Source: Niabella aurantiaca DSM 17617 (GTDB taxonomy: Bacteria; Bacteroidota; Bacteroidia; Chitinophagales; Chitinophagaceae). Taken from it: a stretch of DNA of 64,000 nucleotides. Under the pieces are notes generated by a model. That model had not been told where the DNA came from, made no database searches, and worked only from the letters and a program-made list of their open reading frames with translations. This document shows positions 25,978 through 33,914 of the stretch, piece by piece (position 1 is the stretch's first letter; every line of letters starts with the position of its first letter). The stretch lies in the NCBI RefSeq assembly GCF_000374125.1, contig NZ_KB893628.1, positions 16,910 to 80,909 on the forward strand, in the 5' to 3' direction. The position numbers were made by a program, and so were the translations under genes.

Positions 25978-27102
25978 ATGAGCATTTTCGCAAAAATCAG
26001 CAACAGGGTTTTACTGGGCATCAATATTTTGGTGGCCTTTTTTTTCCTGTTGGCTTGCCTGGCGGCCTATATCAGTCCTATGGACTGGCCCGTTCTCTAT
26101 GTTTTCAGCCTGGGCTTTCCTTTTTTATTGTTGCTGGTGCTGGCCTTTTTCGGCTGGTGGCTCTTTATCCGGAAGAAATGGGCATTGATCTCGGCGATCG
26201 CAGTGGTGCTGGGAGGAGGAGCCATTACCAATTTTTTTGCATTCAACTTCAGAAAGCCGTTCCGGCAGGAAAAAAAAGCAGGGCATATCCGTATCGTTAC
26301 CTGGAACGTGGCACGTTTTGTAGAAATGGTGATCAATAACAATAAGGGAAGCCAAACCCGGTACAAAATGCTGCAGCAGATCCAGAGCGTCAACGCCGAT
26401 ATCCTGTGTTTTCAGGAATTCAGCTCTTCGATCAACCCGGACTGGTATAACAATATAGTGGCCGTAAGTAAGGGGCTGGGGTATCCGTATTTTTATTATT
26501 CGCACGACTGGGACGGAGACCGGTTGTTTAACGGCAGTGTTATTTTTAGCCGGTTCCCGATCGTGGACACCGGTATTGTGCGCTACCCACGCCCCACACT
26601 GCCCGAGGCCCTGCTGTTTGTAGATATAAAAAAAGGAAAACAACTCTTCCGCGTTTATACCACCCACCTGCAGTCGAACCAGTTCCGCAAAGAAGATATC
26701 TCCAAAATCGAAGCCTTAAAAAAAGCAAAAGGGAACATCCTCGGCAATGCCTTCTACATCTTTACCAAATTGAGGACGGCCATCCAGCACCGGAGCATAC
26801 AGGCCGATATGATGCCCGAAATACTGAAGAACAGTCCCAATCCAACGATCTTTTGCGGCGACCTCAACGACGTGCCCAACTCCTACACTTACCACAGGGT
26901 TAAAGGAAATATGAAGGATGCCTTTTTAAAAAAGGGGCTGGGCATCGGAAGAACCTATAATTCATTATCGCCCACATTAAGGATCGACTACGTTTTTACC
27001 GATGATCATTTTGAGATCGATCAGATCAAACGGGTAACGACTAACTATTCCGACCATTACATGATGGTTTGCGATCTGCAGCTGAACCCTTCTCCCAATT
27101 AG
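25978..27102 (+). CDS. membrane-anchored endonuclease/exonuclease/phosphatase (EEP) family protein
   Basis: A 374-residue protein. Three N-terminal hydrophobic helices (about residues 10-90) are followed by an EEP domain with IRIVTWNVARF, DILCFQEFSSS (catalytic Glu), TTHLQSNQ, IFCGDLNDVPNSYTYH and IDYVFTDDHF, ending with SDHYMM. All key EEP residues appear present. It probably hydrolyses a phosphodiester or phosphomonoester outside the inner membrane; the substrate is not predictable. It follows the two rhomboids on the same strand. Confidence 0.82.
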   Translation: MSIFAKISNRVLLGINILVAFFFLLACLAAYISPMDWPVLYVFSLGFPFLLLLVLAFFGWWLFIRKKWALISAIAVVLGGGAITNFFAFNFRKPFRQEKKAGHIRIVTWNVARFVEMVINNNKGSQTRYKMLQQIQSVNADILCFQEFSSSINPDWYNNIVAVSKGLGYPYFYYSHDWDGDRLFNGSVIFSRFPIVDTGIVRYPRPTLPEALLFVDIKKGKQLFRVYTTHLQSNQFRKEDISKIEALKKAKGNILGNAFYIFTKLRTAIQHRSIQADMMPEILKNSPNPTIFCGDLNDVPNSYTYHRVKGNMKDAFLKKGLGIGRTYNSLSPTLRIDYVFTDDHFEIDQIKRVTTNYSDHYMMVCDLQLNPSPN

Positions 27103-27113
27103 TTTTGCAGCGG

Positions 27114-27674
27114 TTACCAGTCTTCTGTGGTTTTAACGGCAAGCAGGGGAGCCAGCAGCTCGTGATTAAATCGTGTCTCCAGTATTTCTTTCAGTGAACG
27201 GTTCTTTAGTTTTCCTTTTTTATCATACACAAAATAGCTCCGGTTCAGGAAGATCACCGTTCCCGGGCTTCTCACGGCTAATACGGTGGCCACCGAATCC
27301 ACACGAGGATCAAAGCTGCGGATGCCTCTGATCACCGGGGCGTTCACCTTTATTTTCCCCTCCTTAAACTCAAAACTGGCCTGGAAGGTAATATCATAAT
27401 CCTTTCTATAATAGTTAAGGCCCCGGCGGTCGGTTGCCTGAAAAATGATCTCCTTTCCGGGATCAGTCACTATCCGGTCGCGGAAAGAACCAAAGCTGGC
27501 CTGTATCCGGCGTTCAACCGCTTCAAACAGCTGCTGCTGCGAGGCTCCGGGCACTTCAATCACATAATAGTTTTTCCCCCCGGATGCAGCAAATCCATCC
27601 GGTTTCAGCAAAAACTGCGCATCGCTTTCCGACAATATCAAAAGGAAAGCGGCCAGTAAAAAATGGTATTTCAT
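27114..27674 (-). CDS. DUF4468-like secreted protein
   Basis: A 186-residue protein with a signal peptide (MKYHFLLAAFLLILSESDAQ), then NYYVIEVPGASQQQLFEAVE and a two-layer strand/helix pattern. This resembles DUF4468 (TBP-like fold) proteins of Bacteroidota. It is probably periplasmic or surface-exposed. The frame extends to 27731, but the signal peptide fixes ATG 27674. It converges with the EEP gene with 11 bases between stops. Function unknown. Confidence 0.65.
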   Translation of the reverse strand: MKYHFLLAAFLLILSESDAQFLLKPDGFAASGGKNYYVIEVPGASQQQLFEAVERRIQASFGSFRDRIVTDPGKEIIFQATDRRGLNYYRKDYDITFQASFEFKEGKIKVNAPVIRGIRSFDPRVDSVATVLAVRSPGTVIFLNRSYFVYDKKGKLKNRSLKEILETRFNHELLAPLLAVKTTEDW

Positions 27675-27917
27675 AAAAATGGTTTTGATCTGTTTATCAG
27701 ACGACAATCCCCTTGCAGAAACTACCGGCAATTTCCGGATTTGGCAGCAGTTTAACAGACCCGGTGGCCGCTTTATATTCCCTTCCGGTTAACGCCGGGC
27801 CCGCCCGGGTTGATGTTGATTTCCGTTTGCTGATGACCACACCGGCAAGGGCGGGACATATTAAAAATGTTCTGCGCCCTTTTTATTCATCCCGGGTCAA
27901 ATACCAGCGACCTCCTT

Positions 27918-27925
27918 TATATTTG
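27918..27925 (+). promoter_or_regulatory. -7 promoter box of cysS
   Basis: TATATTTG fits TAnnTTTG and lies 20 bases before the cysS ATG. No TTG was found at the ideal upstream distance. Confidence 0.45.
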
Positions 27926-27945
27926 TAATCTTACAAAAAGATGGT

Positions 27946-29448
27946 ATGAGTACACTCAAGATACATAATTCATATTCCCGTCAAAAAGAAACGTTCGAGC
28001 CCATTACCCCGGGCTATGTAGGCATGTATGTTTGCGGGCCTACGGTAAGTGGCGAAAGCCACCTCGGGCACGCCCGCCCCTATATTACCTTTGATGTGGT
28101 TTTCCGTTACCTGCAGCACCTGGGATATAAGGTACGCTACGTACGTAATATTACCGATGCGGGTCATTTTGAAGAAGAAGGGCGCGAGGCGGAGGATAAG
28201 ATTTCCAGCAAAGCTGTGCTCGAAAAACTGGAGCCTATGGAGCTGGTACAAAAATATACCAACCTGTTCCACTGGGCCATGAACCTGTTCAACACGATCC
28301 CCCCCTCCATTGAACCCACGGCCACGGGGCATATTGTAGAGCAGATCGAAATGATCAAAAAGATCATGGCGGACGGTTACGCTTATGAAAAGAACGGCTC
28401 CATTTATTTTGATGTAAAAAAATACGCGGCGGGGCACGACTACGGAAAGCTCAGCGGCCGGAAAATAGAAGACCTGCTGGAAGCGACCCGGGAGCTGGAG
28501 GGCCAGGAAGAAAAAAGGGACGCGGCAGATTTTGCGCTGTGGAAAGCCGCACCGGCCAAACACATCATGCGCTGGAACAGTCCCTGGGGCGAGGGTTTTC
28601 CGGGATGGCACATCGAATGCTCTGCCATGGCAACAAAATATCTGGGGACCCGTTTCGATATACACGGCGGCGGCATGGACCTTCAGTTTCCGCATCACGA
28701 AAGCGAGATCGCGCAAAGCACCATTTGCAATGGCAGCGCCCCCGTAAAGTACTGGATGCACAATAATATGATCACCATCAATGGCCGCAAGATGGGAAAG
28801 AGCTACAACAATGTGATCAAGCTGACCGAATTGTTCAGCGGTGACCATCCCCTGCTTACCCAGGCTTATCATCCCATGGTGGTGCGGTTCTTTATCCTGC
28901 AAAGCCATTACCGGAGTACGCTCGACTTCAGCAATGAAGCGCTGCAGGCATCGGAAAAAGGATTAAAAAGGCTATGGGATGCTTATGAGAACTTACAACG
29001 CCTCAGGGACAGAAGCAGTGAGCTGCAGGAAACGGCAGCAGACCCGGAGCTGGATGAACGCCTGCGGAAGCTGATGACGGAGTTTGATACATTCATGAAT
29101 GATGATTTCAACACCGCAAAGGTGCTGGCCAATATGTTTGAGCTGGTGCCCGTTATCAATAGTCTGAAGGATAAGACCATTGCCCTCACCGGCATCTCAA
29201 GAGCTACGTTTGACCTGCTGCAACAGCAGTTTTATACCTACCTGGAAACAATTTTAGGGCTAACGTCTGTTTCGGCGGCCGATAACGAAAAGCTGAAGAA
29301 TGTAATGCAGCTGCTGATCGAGATCCGCAAAGAAGCGCGCAGCCGCAAGGATTTTGTCACATCCGACAAGATCCGCAACCAGCTGGCAACGATCGGCATT
29401 CTTTTAAAAGACGAAAAAGACGGCAATATCAGCTGGAGCGTGGAGTAA
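27946..29448 (+). CDS. cysS: cysteine-tRNA ligase
   Basis: A 500-residue class I aminoacyl-tRNA synthetase. The HIGH motif appears as SHLGHARPYI, following the zinc ligand in VCGPTVSGE. Further zinc-site blocks are WHIECSAMA and GGMDLQFPHHESEIAQ. The KMSKS motif is KMGKSYNN. The C-terminal DALR-type and anticodon-binding regions follow. Length is normal. It charges tRNA-Cys. A palindromic repeat lies 5 bases after the stop. Confidence 0.95.
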   Translation: MSTLKIHNSYSRQKETFEPITPGYVGMYVCGPTVSGESHLGHARPYITFDVVFRYLQHLGYKVRYVRNITDAGHFEEEGREAEDKISSKAVLEKLEPMELVQKYTNLFHWAMNLFNTIPPSIEPTATGHIVEQIEMIKKIMADGYAYEKNGSIYFDVKKYAAGHDYGKLSGRKIEDLLEATRELEGQEEKRDAADFALWKAAPAKHIMRWNSPWGEGFPGWHIECSAMATKYLGTRFDIHGGGMDLQFPHHESEIAQSTICNGSAPVKYWMHNNMITINGRKMGKSYNNVIKLTELFSGDHPLLTQAYHPMVVRFFILQSHYRSTLDFSNEALQASEKGLKRLWDAYENLQRLRDRSSELQETAADPELDERLRKLMTEFDTFMNDDFNTAKVLANMFELVPVINSLKDKTIALTGISRATFDLLQQQFYTYLETILGLTSVSAADNEKLKNVMQLLIEIRKEARSRKDFVTSDKIRNQLATIGILLKDEKDGNISWSVE

Positions 29449-29452
29449 CACA

Positions 29453-29486
29453 AGACCTGTCAGGTTTTTAAAAGCCTGACAGGTCT
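29453..29486. repeat. palindromic intergenic repeat, copy 2
   Basis: A 34-base palindrome with 16 of 17 complementary positions: arms AGACCTGTCAGG and CCTGACAGGTCT around a T/A centre. It begins 5 bases after the cysS stop and ends 13 bases before the ABC-permease ATG. It could form a strong RNA hairpin and separate expression of the two genes. It belongs to the same family as 197-229 and 33868-33914. Confidence 0.8.
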
Positions 29487-29499
29487 GACCAATAAGAAC

Positions 29500-30786
29500 A
29501 TGTACAAACTTTGGGCAAGCATAAAAAAAGACGGCCGCATCCTGTTGCGGGATAAAGTGGGCCTGGCACTGATGTTCCTCATGCCCATTATCCTGGCCAT
29601 CATCATCGCCTCGGTACAGAACAGCACCTTTGAGCTGGTAAATGATAAAAAAGTACCCTTGCTGGTGCTATGCAGGGATACGGGAGAAGCTTCAAGAGAG
29701 CTGATCGCCTCACTGGAAAAAGGCGGTATGTTTACGTTAAAGAAACTACCGGCATTGGCAACTGCCGGCGATATCAAAAAAAGAATGGAAGATAAGGATG
29801 CCTTGCTGGGCATCATCATCCCTCCCCAATATACACAGGATGTGCTGGCCAAAGCCGAACGGGTATCCGGTGAAGCGCTGAAAACCATTGCCGTTGCCGA
29901 CAGCACGGCGGGCGATCCGGCCATCATAAAAGCAAGCCCCTTAACGTTGTACTATCATCCCGTATTGCAAAAATCCTTCCGTCAGGGCATTGACGGGGCG
30001 CTCAACAGCGTATTGCAGATCGTTCAAAGCAAATACATCGTACGCGCGCTGTACAGCAGCATCAACAATGAGCCCGGCATCCCCCAGTCGCTGGAGCAGC
30101 AGATCCTCTCCAATGAAACCCCGGTAAACCAGCTGGCCGTTTCGAGGGACAATAGCCTTCCGGTGCCCAATGCCACCCAGCACAATATACCGGCCTGGAC
30201 ACTTTTTGCCATGTTCTTCATCGTCATTTCGCTGGGGAGCAGCCTGGTGCGGGAAAAAACCAGCGGCAGCTTTCTCCGGCTCAAAACAATGCCTACTTCC
30301 CTGTCTGTATCCCTTGCCTCCAAGCAGATCACTTATATCCTCATTACCATGCTGCAGGCCGCGGTGATCTTCAGCATCGGCCGCTGGCTGTTTCCTGTGA
30401 TCGGTCTTCCGGCGCTGAACATTCCGGCTGACAAAGCCGGCTTGTTACTGGTGGTCTTCCTCTGCGGATGGTGTGCAACCAGCTTTGCCATCTGCATCGG
30501 CACTTTTGCGGATACGCAGGAACAAAGCAACGGCGTTGGTGCCATCAGCATCGTACTGTTTGCCGCCATCGGCGGATTGCTGGTGCCGGCCTTCGCCATG
30601 CCGGCCTCTTTCCAGGGCGTTATGCGGATCTCACCGCTTTATTGGTGCCTGGAAGCCTTCTATGGCCTGTTTCTCGAAGGCGGCCGTTTGGGAGATATCT
30701 TCAAAAATCTTGTCCCGGTCCTCATCATTATTGCTCTTTTGCAGCTGGCCACCTGGCTGCGGATGAAGCAAAAGAGGCTGATCTGA
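29500..30786 (+). CDS. ABC-2 type transporter permease
   Basis: A 428-residue permease with a first hydrophobic helix (VGLALMFLMPIILAIIIASV), a large extracytoplasmic domain of about 200 residues, then five or so helices in the C-terminal half (AMFFIVISLGSSLV, ITMLQAAVIFSIG, LLLVVFLCGWCATSF, VLFAAIGGLLVPAF, LVPVLIIIALLQLATW). This is the MdrB/YhgE-like ABC-2 layout for drug or lipid export. No ATP-binding partner gene is adjacent, which is unusual. A T-tract directly follows the stop. Confidence 0.8.
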   Translation: MYKLWASIKKDGRILLRDKVGLALMFLMPIILAIIIASVQNSTFELVNDKKVPLLVLCRDTGEASRELIASLEKGGMFTLKKLPALATAGDIKKRMEDKDALLGIIIPPQYTQDVLAKAERVSGEALKTIAVADSTAGDPAIIKASPLTLYYHPVLQKSFRQGIDGALNSVLQIVQSKYIVRALYSSINNEPGIPQSLEQQILSNETPVNQLAVSRDNSLPVPNATQHNIPAWTLFAMFFIVISLGSSLVREKTSGSFLRLKTMPTSLSVSLASKQITYILITMLQAAVIFSIGRWLFPVIGLPALNIPADKAGLLLVVFLCGWCATSFAICIGTFADTQEQSNGVGAISIVLFAAIGGLLVPAFAMPASFQGVMRISPLYWCLEAFYGLFLEGGRLGDIFKNLVPVLIIIALLQLATWLRMKQKRLI

Positions 30787-30806
30787 TTTTTTTTTTGCAG
30801 ATCCTT

Positions 30807-30814
30807 TATGTTTG
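30807..30814 (+). promoter_or_regulatory. -7 promoter box upstream of a small membrane protein gene
   Basis: TATGTTTG fits TAnnTTTG and is located 60 bases before ATG 30875, just after the T-rich end of the permease gene. The -33 element is not obvious. Confidence 0.4.
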
Positions 30815-30874
30815 TGATCCGAAACACAGCCAATGCAAATAGCTGACTCAAGTATTAATTAAATAAATAAGACC

Positions 30875-31396
30875 ATGCCTCCAAAATTCAAAATTACCGG
30901 CAGCAGCCTGATGGCGCTCGGTTTTCTCTGCGTTGCCTTTGTTGTAAACCTGGTCGTTACCATCACTAATGCGCTTTCTTCCAATATTGCGTCCATACAG
31001 GAATACCGCAACCAGGTAATGCCCTTAAATATCCTGGAGCTTGTTAAATCGGGGATTTTACTAATCATGGGCTATTTACTGTTCCGCATTATCCGGAATG
31101 TAATGAACCGCGTCAAATGGAATATGGGCTATTACAAAAAGATCAAGTGGATCGGCTGGCTGAATGTGCTGGTATTGCTGATCGATGCTGCTATCTCCAA
31201 CTGGCAGGAGTCCGTTCTTTCAAAGCAGGATTCACTTGCGAATCACCTGACCGACCATAATTTGTATCAAAATGCGCTCCTGACAGCGCTTTTTAATTCC
31301 CCCATCTCCTGGTTTTTGATCCTGTGTGTTTTCCTGATCGCTGACCTGTTGCAATATACCAGTGAAATAAAGATGGAAAACGATTCAGTCATATAG
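30875..31396 (+). CDS. small integral membrane protein, DUF2975-like
   Basis: A 173-residue protein with four predicted membrane helices (LMALGFLCVAFVVNLVVTI, ILELVKSGILLIMGYLLF, WIGWLNVLVLLIDAAI, WFLILCVFLIADLLQY) and short charged loops. The end FLIADLLQYTSEIKMEND resembles DUF2975 proteins, which often sit near small helix-turn-helix regulators; none is seen here. An S41 peptidase follows 18 bases later, so the two are probably co-transcribed. Confidence 0.6.
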   Translation: MPPKFKITGSSLMALGFLCVAFVVNLVVTITNALSSNIASIQEYRNQVMPLNILELVKSGILLIMGYLLFRIIRNVMNRVKWNMGYYKKIKWIGWLNVLVLLIDAAISNWQESVLSKQDSLANHLTDHNLYQNALLTALFNSPISWFLILCVFLIADLLQYTSEIKMENDSVI

Positions 31397-31414
31397 AAAC
31401 CATTCCATAACATC

Positions 31415-32854
31415 ATGAAACGCATAACCTTTATACTGCTTGGCGCCGCCGGTGCAACCACGGCCTTTTCCCAGGTGCAGAACAGCGGGTTTGAGACCCT
31501 TCAAAAGGATCAGCCGTCCGGCTGGTTCAGTCAATTTAAGAACGGCTACACCCTTTCCCCGGATTCAACGGTTCATTACTCCGGAGCCTGGTCATTCAAA
31601 ATTGCCAATGAAACAGAAAAAGGCTCGTTTCAATCCTTTTCACAGTCCGTGCCGCTCAATATTACCGGCATAAGAAAGGTGATCCTTAGTGCCCGGTTCA
31701 AAACCAGTGAAGTGGCTGCCAATGCTTCGATCTGGTACCAGGTTTGGAATGATACCCAACAGATCGATTTCTCAAATCTTGCCATGCAAGGGCAGGTGGT
31801 GAACGGCACCAGGGACTGGAAGGAATATTCGATCAGCTTTGCCGTTCAGCCGGATGCCAAAAAACTGGTATTGGGCGGCCTGTTATCGGGTACCGGCACC
31901 GTTTGGTTTGACGACTTCTCAGTCAAAGAGCTGGCTTTCCCGGCAACGCCGGCTCAACAGCCGGCAGCGGGTCTTATAAAGGAAGTAAGGGATCTCATCC
32001 GGCAACATGCGCTTTATGCGGATTCAATGAACTGGAAACAGATCGATGAAACGGTGGGCGTGATCTCCGGCGGACAGAAAACAACAGACGATGCAAAGCC
32101 GGTGATCCGCTACCTGCTGGCGCAGCTGAAGAAAGCAGGCGATCATCACTCTTTCCATATGTCGGTAACCGCATCAAAAAACTACAACCAGCCCATCAAA
32201 AAGCTGGAAGATGCAACCAGCCGGCTCCTGCCGGGCGATATCGGTTATATTTCCGTTCCGGGATTTGGATCTACCAATGATTCTGCGATGACGGTCTTTG
32301 CACAAAATATCCAGGATCTTGTACGGGAACTGGACACAAAAAACGAGATCCGTGGCTGGATCATCGACCTGCGAAAAAATACCGGTGGAAATATGTACCC
32401 GATGATCGTTGGTTTAGGGCCTTTTTTAAAAAAAGGAGCCCTGGGGTACTTTGTACGGGGCAAGAAAAAAAGCGCCTGGTCCATTATGCGAAAAGGCAAC
32501 AAAGCATGGAGCGGAGGCACCGTTGTTCCTGCAGCTTACACCATAAAAGACGGGCGCAGCAAAATTGCCGTACTGGTAGGCCCCCGGACGGCCAGCAGTG
32601 GGGAGTTCACCACCATCTCCTTTATCGGACGGCCCAATACAAAGCTATTTGGTCAGCCCACAGCAGGCTACACTACCGCTAATTCTTCTTTCCGGCTCTC
32701 CGATGGATCCACTCTTTTACTGGCAACCACATACGCTGCAGACCGCAAAAAGCACCATCATATCGGCCGTATTATGCCGGATGTACCGGTAGAGCAATCG
32801 AAAGATAAGGACGCCGATATGGAAGCTGCGGCAAATTGGATTCTTGGAAAATAA
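31415..32854 (+). CDS. secreted S41-family serine peptidase with N-terminal jelly-roll domain
   Basis: A 479-residue exported protein with the signal peptide MKRITFILLGAAGATTAFSQ. Residues of about 22-175 form a carbohydrate-binding-like beta-sandwich (NSGFETLQ ... TGTVWFDDFSV). The C-terminal half is an S41 (tail-specific/tricorn-type) peptidase with GDIGYISVPGFG, IIDLRKNTGGNMYPM, GPRTASSGEF carrying the nucleophilic Ser, and GQPTAGYTTAN. No PDZ domain is evident. The beta-sandwich is shared with the TonB_C-like protein at 50237-51196. Peptidase substrates are unknown. Its last 19 bases overlap the next gene if that gene starts at the TTG. Confidence 0.82.
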   Translation: MKRITFILLGAAGATTAFSQVQNSGFETLQKDQPSGWFSQFKNGYTLSPDSTVHYSGAWSFKIANETEKGSFQSFSQSVPLNITGIRKVILSARFKTSEVAANASIWYQVWNDTQQIDFSNLAMQGQVVNGTRDWKEYSISFAVQPDAKKLVLGGLLSGTGTVWFDDFSVKELAFPATPAQQPAAGLIKEVRDLIRQHALYADSMNWKQIDETVGVISGGQKTTDDAKPVIRYLLAQLKKAGDHHSFHMSVTASKNYNQPIKKLEDATSRLLPGDIGYISVPGFGSTNDSAMTVFAQNIQDLVRELDTKNEIRGWIIDLRKNTGGNMYPMIVGLGPFLKKGALGYFVRGKKKSAWSIMRKGNKAWSGGTVVPAAYTIKDGRSKIAVLVGPRTASSGEFTTISFIGRPNTKLFGQPTAGYTTANSSFRLSDGSTLLLATTYAADRKKHHHIGRIMPDVPVEQSKDKDADMEAAANWILGK

Positions 32855-33885
32855 ATAGCTATTTTCGCCAAAACGTCAAGGACATCAAACAACAAACGGC
32901 AAATATACTGGTTACCGGAGGTACCGGGTTTTTGGGCGCCTATATTCTGAAAGAGCTGGTACAGCGGAAAATTGCCGTAAAAGCCATAAAAAGAGATACC
33001 GCCAAAATTCCTGCATACATCGACCCGCAGATCCTCAATAAAGTAGAGTGGGTAAGCGGCGACATCCTGGACGTAACATCGCTGGAAGAAGCCCTGCAGG
33101 GCATTGATACCGTTATCCACAGCGCGGCTATTGTTTCCTTTGCAAAAAAAGAGCGGCGGAATATGTACCAGGTGAACGTAGAAGGTACCGCTAACGTTGT
33201 GAACATGGCATTGCAAACAGGTGTGCGGCGCCTGGTGCACATCAGCTCCGTTGCCGCCCTGGGGCGTAAAAAGGAAAGCAGCACGGTAGACGAAACCGCA
33301 AAGTGGGAAGACAATAAAAACAATACCCATTACGCCATCAGCAAATTCAGGGCAGAGCTGGAAGCCTGGCGCGGGTTTGCCGAAGGACTGGAAGGGGTGG
33401 TCCTGAACCCGGCCACCATCCTGGGTTATGGCAACTGGAATGAAGGCAGCTGCGCCATTTTTAAAAATGTTTATAAAGAATTTGGTTGGTACACCAACGG
33501 CATCAATGGTTTTTCGGATGTGGAAGATGTGGCCAATGCTGCTGTAATGCTCGCCGGCTCATCCATTACAGAAGAACGCTTTATTGTATGCAATGACAAC
33601 TGGCGCTTCCGGCATCTGTTAAACACCATGGCGGATGCTTTTGGTAAAAAACAACCGGCAAGGGAAGCTTCTCCGCTGATCTCGGGCATCGCCTGGCGCC
33701 TGGAACGCCTGCGGTCTTTTTTTACCGGGGGCAAACCGCTTATTACAAAAGAAAGCGCCAAAGTAGCCAACAGCGAAACTCTTTTTGACGGATCCAAACT
33801 GGCAAGATCCCTGCCTGGATTTGAATACCGGTCCCTGGAGGAAACCATCCGGAACGCCTGCAACGCCTATAGATCTGCCTGTTAG
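32836..33885 (+). CDS. NAD-dependent epimerase/dehydratase (extended SDR)
   Basis: A protein of about 349 residues with NAD(P) motif VTGGTGFLGAYILKEL, then VIHSAAIVSFAKKE, VHISSVAALGR and the active-site HYAISKFRAELE (YxxxK). It resembles dihydroflavonol-reductase-like SDRs of Bacteroidota; the substrate is unknown. The start is uncertain: no ATG or GTG precedes the Rossmann motif. TTG 32836 is the only common start and overlaps the peptidase gene; a near -7 box (TATTTTCG) at about 32862 hints at a non-canonical start further in. The stop codon lies inside a palindromic repeat. Confidence 0.82.
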   Translation: MDSWKINSYFRQNVKDIKQQTANILVTGGTGFLGAYILKELVQRKIAVKAIKRDTAKIPAYIDPQILNKVEWVSGDILDVTSLEEALQGIDTVIHSAAIVSFAKKERRNMYQVNVEGTANVVNMALQTGVRRLVHISSVAALGRKKESSTVDETAKWEDNKNNTHYAISKFRAELEAWRGFAEGLEGVVLNPATILGYGNWNEGSCAIFKNVYKEFGWYTNGINGFSDVEDVANAAVMLAGSSITEERFIVCNDNWRFRHLLNTMADAFGKKQPAREASPLISGIAWRLERLRSFFTGGKPLITKESAKVANSETLFDGSKLARSLPGFEYRSLEETIRNACNAYRSAC

Positions 33886-33914
33886 GTTTTAAAACCCTAA
33901 CAGGTAGATCTATA
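33868..33914. repeat. palindromic repeat, copy 3, covering two convergent stop codons
   Basis: A 47-base near-perfect palindrome: outer arms TATAGATCT/AGATCTATA and core CCTGTTAGG/CCTAACAGG around TTTTAAAA. It contains the plus-strand stop TAG (33883-33885) of the SDR gene and the minus-strand stop (33910-33912) of the TonB receptor. It encodes the last residues of the SDR. As RNA it would form a long hairpin from either strand, so it probably serves as a bidirectional terminator. Confidence 0.8.
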
